Shown here piece after piece: positions 32,699 to 44,671 of a DNA stretch of 64,000 nucleotides. The first letter of the stretch is position 1, and the number at the start of each line of letters is the position of its first letter. The notes under the pieces are model-generated. The model saw only the letters and a list, made by a program, of their open reading frames with translations. It was not told the DNA's origin and ran no database searches. This stretch comes from Elusimicrobiales bacterium (lineage in GTDB: Bacteria; Elusimicrobiota; Elusimicrobia; Elusimicrobiales; UBA9959), in assembly GCA_028688015.1 (NCBI GenBank), contig JAQTZB010000001.1, positions 744,388 through 808,387 of the forward strand, written 5' to 3'. The position numbers and the translations under genes were made by a program.

Positions 32699-33562
32699 TT
32701 ACTTCAGGCTCTTAAGCATAGCGTAATCCGCTTCACTGGTTTTTACGAACCCGCCTATCTCTATGCTCTTAAGTATCTCCCGGTGCTCCGGCTCATTAAT
32801 GTTCAGTTTAAGAAGGGCCCGCTCTATCCCGGCCGCCAGACTTTTATCCGTTTTATTATGCGCCGCGAATACCCAGTAAGGAACCGCCGGGCCTTCCGCA
32901 ACCACCGAAAGTTTGTCCGCGTTCACTTCCTGCTCGCCTGGCTCATGCAGTTCTTTCCAGCTCCAGTTGTCTATGACGCCGGCGTCGTACTTCTTAAGAT
33001 AAACCCGCAGGATGATGCCTTCGCAATCCCTGCCGAAAGAATGCCCGCCCAGGTCGTTGTTGAGATCCAGGCCGTGCTCCGCCAGCAGTCTCTTTATCGT
33101 TATGTATTTTGTCAGCGAATGCTCGTCGCCGAAAATGATCTTTTTACCCTTCAGCCCGCCGATATCTTTTAGCCCGCTGTCTTTGCGGACTATGATCACG
33201 CCTTTTTCCACCGCTTCCCCTCCGGAAGTCAGCGCCTGCAGCAGGTGCCCGGGGTCATAATTCCCGGCCAGCTGGGAATAGACGTTGGCGTCCTGCAGGG
33301 CGAAATCCACGTCGTTATTCTCCACCCGCCTGAAAAAAGCCTCTGAGTCTTTCGGGATCACCAGCTTGACCTTTAAGCCGGTTTCTTTTGACAGGAACCC
33401 CGCCAGCCCCTGGTACTGCCTGTAAACCTTCATGGGACTTGTGCAGGGCCAGATGCCCAGCCGGATCTCCTTCTGTCCGCCGGCCGCAAGGGCGGAGGCA
33501 AGCCCCGCCGCGCAGAACAAAGCCAGCCCTGCGGCCAACACTTTAATGTGGCGCGTAGTCAT
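32699..33562 (-). CDS. PhnD-family periplasmic binding protein
   Basis: 287 residues: signal peptide (to about 27), then the phosphate/phosphonate-binding fold: LGIWPCTSPMKVYRQYQGLAGFLSKETGLKV (N lobe), DVDFALQDANVYSQ, LKDIGGLKGKKIIFGDEHSLTKYI (S/T-rich anion site), YDAGVIDNW (hinge). In ABC systems the gene sits with a permease and an ATPase; neither is here, and the next gene is a sensor kinase. It therefore probably presents a ligand to the kinase rather than to a transporter. Ligand could be phosphonate, phosphite, sulfur oxyanion or another anion. Confidence 0.88.
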   Translation of the reverse strand: MTTRHIKVLAAGLALFCAAGLASALAAGGQKEIRLGIWPCTSPMKVYRQYQGLAGFLSKETGLKVKLVIPKDSEAFFRRVENNDVDFALQDANVYSQLAGNYDPGHLLQALTSGGEAVEKGVIIVRKDSGLKDIGGLKGKKIIFGDEHSLTKYITIKRLLAEHGLDLNNDLGGHSFGRDCEGIILRVYLKKYDAGVIDNWSWKELHEPGEQEVNADKLSVVAEGPAVPYWVFAAHNKTDKSLAAGIERALLKLNINEPEHREILKSIEIGGFVKTSEADYAMLKSLK

Positions 33563-33574
33563 ATGTTTAGCCCT

Positions 33575-34321
33575 TTAAAATTCGAACATCGCCTTCAATA
33601 CCACGGCCCGGTCAAAAGACCCGCTGGTGAGGCCGAAAGGCGTCCCCAGGCCCAGCCCCAGGCCTTCTTTTATCTCGTACTTTATGCCCGGCGTGGCGTA
33701 CAGCTCCGTCTCCTTCGCCTCAAAATCCCTGGCCCCGTTCAGTTCCGCCATAAGGAGCACGGACTTGCCCGCCGGGAACGCCAGGGCCAGCCCGTATTCC
33801 AGCCCCGTCCCTTTATGCCAGTCGTAGGAATAACCTAGATTCCCCTGGACGATAGTCCAGAGGAGGTCTTTGTAAAAAGCCACGTACGGCTCGTACTCCA
33901 TTTTTCCCTCGCCGAGCTCTTTATCTTCGCTGCCCGTGGGGAACCCGAGTTCCAGCCCCAGCACCAAAGCCGGGGCGGAAACCGTCTCCTCCCTGGCAAG
34001 CCATTTGAAGCCCAGCCCCGTATCCCCGGCGCCGGAACTTCTTTCGCCTCTCTCCGTACGGACCACTAACGGCGCGGTTACCTCGCCCGAGAACCTGTCC
34101 GTTATCCCGTAGAAAAGGCTGGCCGTCGGCACCTCCCACAGGCTCACGTCCGCCTTGTCTTCCCGCCAGTACTGGAACTTCAGGTTAAGTTCCCATTGCC
34201 CCAGCGCGGTGGGCATTGTCTCTTCCGTTATTACAGGCTCAGCGCAAATTTCACTTTCCTCCGCGGCCGCGCGCAGAGCCGGCGCCAGCCCCAGGATAGC
34301 GAGTATTATTATGGTTTTCAT
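33575..34321 (-). CDS. Outer-membrane beta-barrel protein of unknown function
   Basis: Starting at the ATG at 34321 gives 248 residues with a normal signal peptide (MKTIIILAILGLAPALRAAA); a longer frame to 34384 would add 21 charged residues ahead of it. The mature chain has about twelve amphipathic strands (for example GQWELNLKFQYWRE, LEYGLALAFPAG) and ends VVLKAMFEF with a terminal Phe. It resembles the transporter/DUF3187 type of small barrels found next to two-component genes. It is co-transcribed with the PhnD-like gene 12 nt downstream. Confidence 0.7.
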   Translation of the reverse strand: MKTIIILAILGLAPALRAAAEESEICAEPVITEETMPTALGQWELNLKFQYWREDKADVSLWEVPTASLFYGITDRFSGEVTAPLVVRTERGERSSGAGDTGLGFKWLAREETVSAPALVLGLELGFPTGSEDKELGEGKMEYEPYVAFYKDLLWTIVQGNLGYSYDWHKGTGLEYGLALAFPAGKSVLLMAELNGARDFEAKETELYATPGIKYEIKEGLGLGLGTPFGLTSGSFDRAVVLKAMFEF

Positions 34322-34391
34322 TTTTTCCACTGGTTCCCGCAAATATCCCCGCCCTTTCCCGCGCGGCCCCGCTGGTATCTTCACGCAGTCC

Positions 34392-34781
34392 CTACTGCGG
34401 GTCCGCGGCCGGTAGCCGCTTTTTAACCGCGTCCTCGAACCCGGATGCTGTAAAAGGTTTGCACAGGATGTCCCCGTCCGAAACCCCCAGCGCCCTGAAT
34501 TCCTCTACATGCGTTTCCAGGCTGAGAAAGGCCGTAATGACCAGCACGCGCGCCGCCGGGAACTTAGCGCGGCAGCAGCGCACTATTTCGATGCCGTGCC
34601 CGTCCTTCAGCCGGAGGTCCGTGATCAGCAGGTCCAGACGTTCCATGGCGCCTATCTTTTCGAGCGCTTCCGTCACCGACGCCGCTATAAACGGTTCATA
34701 TCCTATCCCGCGCAACATGCGCACGCAGAGTCTGCGCATGAAATCCTCGTCGTCCGCCAGAAGAATATTATATTGTTCCAT
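34392..34781 (-). CDS. Single-domain response regulator receiver
   Basis: 129 residues, a bare CheY-like domain: DDE acidic pocket (10-12), phospho-acceptor Asp55 (LLITDLRL), Thr/Ser switch ITAF, and Lys near KPFTASG. No output domain, so it acts by protein contact or as a phosphate relay between kinases. Its ATG lies inside the end of the upstream kinase gene (14-nt overlap), tying it to that kinase. Confidence 0.92.
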   Translation of the reverse strand: MEQYNILLADDEDFMRRLCVRMLRGIGYEPFIAASVTEALEKIGAMERLDLLITDLRLKDGHGIEIVRCCRAKFPAARVLVITAFLSLETHVEEFRALGVSDGDILCKPFTASGFEDAVKKRLPAADPQ

Positions 34782-36402
34782 CGCCTTTTTCCTTGAACGC
34801 CGGCAGAGTAACTATAAAAGCGGCGCCCTCACCCGGGCGGCTTTCCGCGCTTATTGTCCCTTCGCACTGCTGTATTATACCGCTGGAGATCGATAGGCCC
34901 AGCCCCGTACCCTTCCCCTCCGTACTGGTGGTAAAGAACGGGTCGAACACCTTGCCTATACTCTCGGGTGATATCCCGCGGCCGTTATCCTCAAAGCGCA
35001 GTACGATGTCGCCACCACAACTTGAGGCCAGGAGTTTAAGTTCCGCGCCCGTTTTCCCGTCCATGGCCTGGCGCGCGTTCATTATCAGGTTAAGGAACAC
35101 CTGCTCCAGCTGGGCCGGGTCGCACATAACGGCGGGCAGGTTTTCCTGGAACGCTTTACTAACCTTTATCCCCGCCCCTTCCAGTTCAAAAGCCGATAAC
35201 TGCAGGGCAGCGTCCAGAACCGGCAGGACATTGACCGCCGTTTCTTTCCCGTTCTTCCTGCGGCTGAACAGGAGGAGGTTGCGGACGATATTCCCGCAGC
35301 GCATGCTCTGCTGATAAATGGTCTCGACGTCCTCCCGCTGCTGCGCCGCCAGACCGCCGTCCTTAAGCAGCATTTCAGCGAAGCCCATTATGCCCGCCAG
35401 CGGGTTATTGATCTCGTGGGCTATGCCGGCGGCAAGTTGGCCGATGGCGGCCATTTTCTCCGAGTGAATGAGCCGCGACTGCATCCGCTGTATCTCCTCC
35501 AGGCGCTTTTCCAGCTCCCTGAAGAGTGCGGCGTTGTTGATGGCCAGCGAGAGATGCGAGCAAAAAACAGCGGCATAGCGCAGGTCGGACGCGGTAAAAA
35601 GGTCCCCCCGCCCGGCCCGGTCCACGGTCAGCACCCCCAGCACCTTTCCCCCCATGGCCAGCGGGTAAACCATGCTGGAGGAAACATCACGCAGGCCCGT
35701 GATGCCGGCGAATTCAGCGACGTCTTCAAGCGGGCCGTTGATGAGGACGGGCTCCGCGCCCGGGGACGCCTTGCCCGCCGCCCGCTCACCGAGCGCCAGG
35801 GCGTACGCCCGGTATTCCTCTCCGTCGCGCCCGTGGACGGCCGCCACGCCGAGCTTGCCCTCCGGGCTCAGCAGCATTATACAGGCGCCGTCGGCTTTAA
35901 GCACCCGGGCGGAAAGTTTAGCCAGGAGCGGCAGCAGTTCATGCAGTTTAATGGACGACATCACCGCCTTGCTGGCCTCGTACACCCCCAGCATACTCCG
36001 CAACTCGTTCTTTTCCAGGGCTTTTTCTATAAGGGCCAGCAGCTCTTCCAGGTCGAAGGGTTTCTGGATAAAATCGTAGGCGCCCTTTTTCATCGCGCTC
36101 ACGGCCATCTCTATGGTGCCGTAGCCGGTGGACATGATGACCTCTACGTCGGGGGCCGACTTCTTTACGGCCTCCAGCAATTGCAGGCCGTCCATGCCGG
36201 CCATCTTCACGTCGCTGATGACAAGGCGGAACTTGTCTTTTTTTATTTCTTCCAGCGCGTCCGCCCCGTTGTCGGCTGTTGCCACCTGGTAGCCGCGCAG
36301 ACCCAGTTCATACGAGAGCATGTCGCGTATCCCCTGCTCATCGTCCACCACCAGCAACTTTGCGGGCGCTCCGTTACGGTTTCCCATCCCCTCTTCGCTC
36401 AT
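34768..36402 (-). CDS. Cytoplasmic receiver-GAF histidine kinase
   Basis: 544 residues, no membrane segment. Receiver domain 15-130 with phospho-acceptor Asp64 (ISDVKM), GAF domain about 140-290, coiled coil about 290-312, HisKA with His329 (AHEINNP), HATPase_c 430-540 (NARQAM, DNGRGIS, GTGLGLS). A kinase with a receiver at its N-terminus usually works in a phosphorelay or is tuned by another kinase. Start MSEEGM is used; a second ATG five codons in is possible. First gene of the sensory run; the next gene overlaps its 3' end by 14 nt. Confidence 0.92.
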   Translation of the reverse strand: MSEEGMGNRNGAPAKLLVVDDEQGIRDMLSYELGLRGYQVATADNGADALEEIKKDKFRLVISDVKMAGMDGLQLLEAVKKSAPDVEVIMSTGYGTIEMAVSAMKKGAYDFIQKPFDLEELLALIEKALEKNELRSMLGVYEASKAVMSSIKLHELLPLLAKLSARVLKADGACIMLLSPEGKLGVAAVHGRDGEEYRAYALALGERAAGKASPGAEPVLINGPLEDVAEFAGITGLRDVSSSMVYPLAMGGKVLGVLTVDRAGRGDLFTASDLRYAAVFCSHLSLAINNAALFRELEKRLEEIQRMQSRLIHSEKMAAIGQLAAGIAHEINNPLAGIMGFAEMLLKDGGLAAQQREDVETIYQQSMRCGNIVRNLLLFSRRKNGKETAVNVLPVLDAALQLSAFELEGAGIKVSKAFQENLPAVMCDPAQLEQVFLNLIMNARQAMDGKTGAELKLLASSCGGDIVLRFEDNGRGISPESIGKVFDPFFTTSTEGKGTGLGLSISSGIIQQCEGTISAESRPGEGAAFIVTLPAFKEKGDGTI

Positions 36403-36768
36403 GATCTATTCCCCGCCTCTTTCCACGGTCAACTGCCGAACAACCCGGCCGCGCACGGATGCGCGGGACATTTTGGCGTAAATTTAGGGGAACAAGCGAT
36501 GGCTCGTGCCGCTGGTAGCCGGACAAGGCCTTGAATCCCCCCCCATACCGAATCCACTGACAAGCCTATAGAAAAAACAGCACCGAGTCAACCAGCACAG
36601 CGTTCTATTAGGCGACCATGGACACAAGGAGACTCCGCACTAAAAACATGCGCAAAGCCTAGTGTTTTTATGTTTTCCTTCCATGAACTACGGCAGGGGC
36701 TCGGACTGGTGATCGGATTGGTGATCGCTTCCAGGCACGTCTTGCGACTTCTCCTGATCCCTCAGAAC

Positions 36769-36793
36769 AAAAAAAGCACGACTCCCGTCGTGC
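36769..36793 (-). terminator. Rho-independent terminator, minus strand
   Basis: Stem GCACGAC/GTCGTGC (36776-36782 with 36787-36793), then seven T on the minus strand (36769-36775). It lies 215 bp beyond the stop of mscL with no gene between. Confidence 0.88.
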
Positions 36794-36958
36794 CGATGCC
36801 TTGTGATAAGTCCTGATCCCGATACTCGCCTCGCTTGCGAGCGACTAAGCACCCAGTTGGCGGCGGGAATCTACCTGGTGCCCTGCGGGCAGCCTTTCTC
36901 GTTTACCGCGGTGCCAGCGGCGGTGCCGGCCTGCCGCAAGGCCGCCAGCAGGGTCAGC
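36769..36958 (-). ncRNA. Candidate small RNA of about 190 nt
   Basis: On the minus strand TTGACT (36985-36990) and TATAGC (36965-36970), spaced only 14 bp, precede about 190 bp that fold into several hairpins (GGCCT/AGGCC, GCCC/GGGC, GCACC-AGGT/ACT-GGGTGC, CGCT/AGCG) and end at a good terminator. Length would fit 6S RNA, but I cannot find its conserved bubble, nor SRP, RNase P or tmRNA signatures. The short spacer weakens the promoter call. Confidence 0.22.
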
Positions 36959-37007
36959 GCGGGGGCTATAGTTTTTACATTAATAGTCAAGTTCTTGGTT
37001 TCTTTTT

Positions 37008-37451
37008 TTATTTCAGGTCGGACGCGCAGTGCGCGCATCTCACGGCCTTGAGCGGTATCACCGAAAGGCAGAGCGGGCATTCCTTGGTGCTGGGCGCGGC
37101 CGCGGGGGCCGGCTTGTCGAATTTAGCCTTCAGCCTGTTCATCTGGCTGATCATCAGGAAGATGGCCCCGGCCACTATCAGGAAGTTGATGACGGTATTG
37201 AGGAACACGCCGTAATTGATGGTGGCGGCCCCGGCCTTCTGCGCCTCGGCGAGGCTCGCGTAGGCGACCCCGGAGAGGTTGATGTAGAGGCTGGAGAAGT
37301 CCACTCCCCCCGTCAGGCGGCCGATGGGCGGCATGATGATGTCGGTGACGAGCGAGGTCACGATCTTGCCGAAGGCGCCGCCGATGATGACGCCGACCGC
37401 CATATCCACCACGTTGCCCCGCATGATGAACTCTTTGAAGTCCTTAAGCAT
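37008..37451 (-). CDS. mscL: Large-conductance mechanosensitive channel MscL with C-terminal zinc ribbon
   Basis: 147 residues. [20 protein letters not shown] is the classic N-terminus; TM1 16-45 with the gate region [16 protein letters not shown]; periplasmic loop 46-80; TM2 about 82-102 ([15 protein letters not shown]). After the usual Lys-rich end comes an extra segment with CPLC (about 125-128) and CAHC (about 140-143), a four-cysteine zinc ribbon in place of the ordinary cytoplasmic helix bundle. The channel releases solutes under osmotic downshock in the inner membrane. Confidence 0.95.
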   Translation of the reverse strand: MLKDFKEFIMRGNVVDMAVGVIIGGAFGKIVTSLVTDIIMPPIGRLTGGVDFSSLYINLSGVAYASLAEAQKAGAATINYGVFLNTVINFLIVAGAIFLMISQMNRLKAKFDKPAPAAAPSTKECPLCLSVIPLKAVRCAHCASDLK

Positions 37452-37484
37452 ATCCCCCCTCGATAACCTGACTCAAAGAATAAA

Positions 37485-38660
37485 CTACTTCTGCAGCTCC
37501 AGCGTGTCCACGACTTCCCCGGCCTTGTCATAGACCGTCATCTTCAGCGCCTTGTCTTTCACGTCAAAGATCGCGAAGTGGTAGACCGGCAGGAACTTGG
37601 CAGACCACTCCTCGTTGCGGCGCTGGATGTAGAGCGGCGAACCGCCGCCGCCCAGCGTCACGTAGGTAATGCCCCCTTCCGGGTCGGCCAGGCCGTCCTT
37701 TATGGGCAGCGTACGCTCGTAGTTGTGGTCGTGGCCCTGCAGCACCAGGTCCACTTTGTGCTTTAGGAACAGCGGCTCCAGCGCGGCCGTCAGGGCCTCT
37801 ATCGGTCCGTGCGAGCCGGTGGAGTAAAGAGGCTCGTGGACCACCGCGAACTTCCAGGTTTTTTCGCCCGACTTAGTCAGAAAATGCTGCAGCCACTTGT
37901 ACTGCTTTGACTCCGGGTCCAGCGCAGGCGCGAATTTGGCGCCGTAAAAGGCGTTGGCGTCCAGCACGAAGAAACGCGCGTCCGCCACGTCGAAGAAATA
38001 GTAATGCGGGGGCAGGCCGGTCAGCGGGGTGCTGTGATACGGGGTAAAGTTGGCCCTCAGGAAGCCCTTGCCGGCGGCGGTCTTCAGGTCGCGCCCGTAG
38101 TCGTGGTTGCCGAGCGCCAGGAAGAACGGCGTCCGCGCCAGCAGGGGCGCGTAGGGAGCGAAGTACTCCTCGTCGGCCAGTTCGTCCAGGCCGTCGGACA
38201 GCATGTCGCCGGTATGCACCACGAAGTCCGGCCGGAACTTCTGCATCTGCGCGGCCAGTTCCAGTTGTTCCTCGGTGCCGGAGCCGGAATCGCCGAAAGC
38301 GAGGAAAGAGAAATAAGGCTTCTCCTCCTCCCGGAAGGTGGTGAAAGCGCCCTCAAAAGCCTTGTAGACGGCGGTGCTCTCGTAGGCGGTGAGGTAGAGC
38401 TGGTAGCAATGCGTGGTGTCGGGCAGCAGGCCGAACAGCGGCACGCGGTTCTCCTTCATTACGGTCAGCGGGGTCAGGAAGCGGCCGCAGTCCGGAGGCG
38501 CGCCGTAGGCCAGCCAGGCCGGCGAGGCGACGTCCACCCGGAAGCGGACCGTCACCATCTCCTTGGACATATTCTCCAGGTAGGGGCCGCGCTCCAGCCG
38601 CGCCGCCCGCGCGGGGGCGCAGGCGAGCACGGCAAGGGCGGCCGCCAGGACGAGCTTCAT
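37485..38660 (-). CDS. Purple-acid-phosphatase-like metallophosphoesterase, exported
   Basis: 391 residues: signal peptide (to about 19), an N-terminal Fn3-like domain (22-105), then the calcineurin-type domain with FGDSGSG (about 120), GDMLSDG (about 150), GNHDYG (about 184), VVHEPLYSTGSHG (about 260) and GHDHNYERT (about 298), the full set of metal ligands. Such enzymes hydrolyse phosphate mono- or diesters in the periplasm or outside. ATG overlaps the stop of ade (ATGA), a coupling with no obvious metabolic reason beyond nucleotide/phosphate salvage. Confidence 0.9.
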   Translation of the reverse strand: MKLVLAAALAVLACAPARAARLERGPYLENMSKEMVTVRFRVDVASPAWLAYGAPPDCGRFLTPLTVMKENRVPLFGLLPDTTHCYQLYLTAYESTAVYKAFEGAFTTFREEEKPYFSFLAFGDSGSGTEEQLELAAQMQKFRPDFVVHTGDMLSDGLDELADEEYFAPYAPLLARTPFFLALGNHDYGRDLKTAAGKGFLRANFTPYHSTPLTGLPPHYYFFDVADARFFVLDANAFYGAKFAPALDPESKQYKWLQHFLTKSGEKTWKFAVVHEPLYSTGSHGPIEALTAALEPLFLKHKVDLVLQGHDHNYERTLPIKDGLADPEGGITYVTLGGGGSPLYIQRRNEEWSAKFLPVYHFAIFDVKDKALKMTVYDKAGEVVDTLELQK

Positions 38661-40399
38661 TTTCCCCCGGGGCCGCAGAACAGCGGGACCACCTTGAACT
38701 TTACCGCGTCTATGACGCCGCGGTCGGTAATGCGCAGTTCGGGGATGGGCGGCAGCGTCAGGAAAGCCATCGCCATGAAAGGGTCCGAAAGTTTGGAGCC
38801 CAGCATCCGGGCCGCCTCGGTCAGGCGCCGGAGCTTCTCGCGCACGAACTCAGAGCTGCGGTCCGACATCAGGCCGGCCACCGGCAGGGGCAGCGCTTCC
38901 AGCACCTGGCCGTTGAGCGCGGCCACTATGCCGCCCTGCATCTTGACCACCTGTACTGCCGCGGTATACATATCGCCGTCGTGCGTACCGATCACCACGA
39001 TATTGTGAGAATCGTGGGAGACAGAAGAGGCGATGGCGCCTTTTTTGAGGTTGAAGCCTTTCACCAGGCCGCGCGCTATGCGCCCGCTGGCCATGTGGCG
39101 CTCTATCACGGCTATCTTGAGGATGTCGCGGCCGGTGTCGGAGGAAACATAGCCGCCGTCCTGCTTGACCTTCTCGATGCTCATCTTGGTGACGATCTGG
39201 TCCGGAATGACGTTTATCACCCTGGCGTGGGAGCCCTCCGCCTTGAGGGCGAAGTCCTCGTGCTCTATCCACTTAACGTTGACGGTGCCGCGGACCTTGC
39301 TGTCGTATTCCTTTATCACGCCGGGCATGATCTTGCGGTCGGAGGCCACTAGGCGGCCCTGCTTGACGACCTTGGTCACTTTCATGCTCTTGAGGTCGCT
39401 GAGCACCACCAGGTCGGCCTGGTAGCCGGGGGCTATGGCGCCGAGGTTCTTGAGGCCGAAGTACTCGGCGGTGTTGATGGTGGCCATCTGGATGGCGCGG
39501 ATCGGGTCCACGCCCAGCTTGATGGCGGTGCGCACCAGATAGTCGATGTGGCCCTGCTTCTCGATGTCCTCCAGGTGCCGGTCGTCGGTGACGAAGATGA
39601 ACTTGCGGGAGTTCTCGGAATTGACGAGGGGCAGCAGGTTTTTGAGGTTCTTGGCGGCCGTGCCCTCGCGGATCATGATGTACATGCCGGCGCGCAGCTT
39701 CTCGGCGGCCTCGGCCACGTCGGTGCACTCGTGGTCGCTCTTTATGCCGGCGGAGACGTAGGCGTAGAGCTGCTTGCCCTTTAGCATCGGAGCGTGGCCG
39801 TCTATCACCTTGTTCTTGGCTATCAGGATCTTTTCCAGCGTGCCCCTGTCGCGGTAGATCACGCCGGGGTAGTTCATCATCTCGCCTATGCCCAACACGC
39901 GCTCGTCGTTAAGCAGCAGCGACAGGTCGTGCGCGTCCAGCTCGGCGCCGGCGGTCTCGAGACCCGTGGCCGGCACGCAGGACGGCAGCATGACGTAGAC
40001 GCCCAGCACGGAGTTAAGACTGGAGGAAAGCATGTACTTGATGCCGTCGAGGCCCAGCACGTTGGCGATCTCGTGCGGGTCGATCACCACGGAGGTGGTG
40101 CCGCAGGGCAGCACGGTGCGGGCGAACTCGGGGATCTTCACCATCGAGCTCTCGATGTGCACGTGCCCGTCGATGAAGCCCGGCGCCAGGTAGGCGCCTT
40201 TGAGGTCTATGGTTTGCTTTGCCTTGTAGTCGCCGAAGCCGACTACCTTGCCGCCGTGGATAGCGACGTGCGTGCGGTGAATGTCGCCGGAAAAGGTGTT
40301 AATGACGCGGGCGTTCCTGAGCAGCAGGTCCACGCGCTTGGCGCCGCCTGAAATTTCTATGGTGTTCCTGAGTTTTTCGAGGTTTGAATCCCTGTCCAT
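38657..40399 (-). CDS. ade: Adenine deaminase
   Basis: 580 residues from the ATG at 40399; the frame is open 138 nt further upstream, but that extension lacks family similarity and would run through the poor region ahead of the gene. Amidohydrolase metal motif GFIDGHVHIESSMV (about 70-83), DPHEIANVLG (about 100), DDRHLED (about 275), and the C-terminal Ade domain with ASSVSHDSHNIVVIGTHD. It turns adenine into hypoxanthine and ammonia in purine salvage. Stop overlaps the ATG of the phosphatase-like gene. Confidence 0.95.
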   Translation of the reverse strand: MDRDSNLEKLRNTIEISGGAKRVDLLLRNARVINTFSGDIHRTHVAIHGGKVVGFGDYKAKQTIDLKGAYLAPGFIDGHVHIESSMVKIPEFARTVLPCGTTSVVIDPHEIANVLGLDGIKYMLSSSLNSVLGVYVMLPSCVPATGLETAGAELDAHDLSLLLNDERVLGIGEMMNYPGVIYRDRGTLEKILIAKNKVIDGHAPMLKGKQLYAYVSAGIKSDHECTDVAEAAEKLRAGMYIMIREGTAAKNLKNLLPLVNSENSRKFIFVTDDRHLEDIEKQGHIDYLVRTAIKLGVDPIRAIQMATINTAEYFGLKNLGAIAPGYQADLVVLSDLKSMKVTKVVKQGRLVASDRKIMPGVIKEYDSKVRGTVNVKWIEHEDFALKAEGSHARVINVIPDQIVTKMSIEKVKQDGGYVSSDTGRDILKIAVIERHMASGRIARGLVKGFNLKKGAIASSVSHDSHNIVVIGTHDGDMYTAAVQVVKMQGGIVAALNGQVLEALPLPVAGLMSDRSSEFVREKLRRLTEAARMLGSKLSDPFMAMAFLTLPPIPELRITDRGVIDAVKFKVVPLFCGPGGK

Positions 40400-40469
40400 A
40401 TAGCACCGCCTTGAATATAATTTATTAATTTTACATATTAGCGGGCCGGACCGCAAAACAAAAAGCCCG

Positions 40470-41150
40470 TCAGACCTCTTCAGGCCCCTCCGCTTTAGGC
40501 GCGCCGCGGCCGGCGGCGTACACCCCGGAGCAGGCAAGGACCAGGCCCGCGGCTATTATCCCGGCCTCGCTGAAATACCGCCGCAGCAACAGGGCCGGCG
40601 CCACGGAATACAGGATCACCTTCACGGCCGGATAGCGGCGCCAGGGCAGCAGGCAGGCCGAGCCTCCGAGCATAGCCAGGTCCAGAGCCCAGCGCGGCAG
40701 GCCGAGGCCGTACAGCAACAGGAAAACCGACCAGAAGCCGCAACCCAGGGCCGCCGCGCCGGCGCGCTCCCGCCACCACCAGGCGGCGTCGCCCAGCCGC
40801 GCCTGCAGAAAGAAACCCGCGGCCGCCAGCGCCGCCGCGGCTCCGAGTTTGAACGAACACCGGCCGAAGCAGGCGAGGATGGTCTGGTAGCGCACGATCC
40901 CCATCAGCATCAAAAAACCCAGCAGGAACAGCGCTGCCCCGCGGGCCGCGGCCGGGTCAGCCTTTTTTTCAAGCCAGGCCGGGCGCAGCAGCCCGCCCGC
41001 CAGCGCCCATTGCGCGGAAAAGATCGCGGCCAGCACGGGAAAGATCCAGTGGTGATGCAGTTCGCGGAAAGCCGGAAGCGAGGTTACCGCGCTGAAAAGC
41101 AGCAGGTTCAGCGCTACCACGGCAAAAATTGTCCACGCTCTTTTTGTCAC
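40470..41150 (-). CDS. Multi-pass membrane protein of unknown function
   Basis: 226 residues with about seven membrane segments (for example 8-24, 37-55, 72-90, 100-118, 133-152, 155-172, 185-215). Short basic and aromatic loops; no motif I recognise. It is 70 nt upstream of ade on the same strand and divergent from the hybrid kinase. A role in purine or nucleoside transport would be speculation. Confidence 0.6.
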   Translation of the reverse strand: MTKRAWTIFAVVALNLLLFSAVTSLPAFRELHHHWIFPVLAAIFSAQWALAGGLLRPAWLEKKADPAAARGAALFLLGFLMLMGIVRYQTILACFGRCSFKLGAAAALAAAGFFLQARLGDAAWWWRERAGAAALGCGFWSVFLLLYGLGLPRWALDLAMLGGSACLLPWRRYPAVKVILYSVAPALLLRRYFSEAGIIAAGLVLACSGVYAAGRGAPKAEGPEEV

Positions 41151-41286
41151 CTATCGTCCGCCTTTGCCGGGCCCGGCCGGGAGCTTTTTCCCAATAATAC
41201 AATATCGGGCTGAAAGTTTTATTTACCGCGACGGCATTTTGTATCATAGGCAGTTAGACGGCCGGAGCGACGGCGTCTCACAGATC

Positions 41287-44664
<3,378 letters not shown>

Positions 44665-44671
44665 CCAGGCA

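Larger units (their letters stand above)
36403..37007. other. 605-bp intergenic region without convincing coding
   Basis: Frames here are short and lack codon bias. Contents: a minus-strand terminator (36769-36793); two related segments, CTTGCGACTTCTCCTGATCC near 36741 and CTTGTGATAAGTCCTGATCC near 36801; an AT-rich stretch near 36600-36680 with a weak hairpin (AAAAACA/TGTTTTT); and a G+C-rich structured part (36793-36960). It may hold one minus-strand small RNA, listed separately. Confidence 0.6.

Noticed and set aside
36803..37051. 82-codon plus-strand frame in the intergenic region
   Set aside because: No ribosome-binding site, overlaps the mscL 3' end, no recognisable protein features.
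40400..40537. N-terminal extension of adenine deaminase (46 codons)
   Set aside because: Not similar to the family, rich in Pro/Ala/Arg then a separate AT-rich stretch; the downstream ATG gives normal length.
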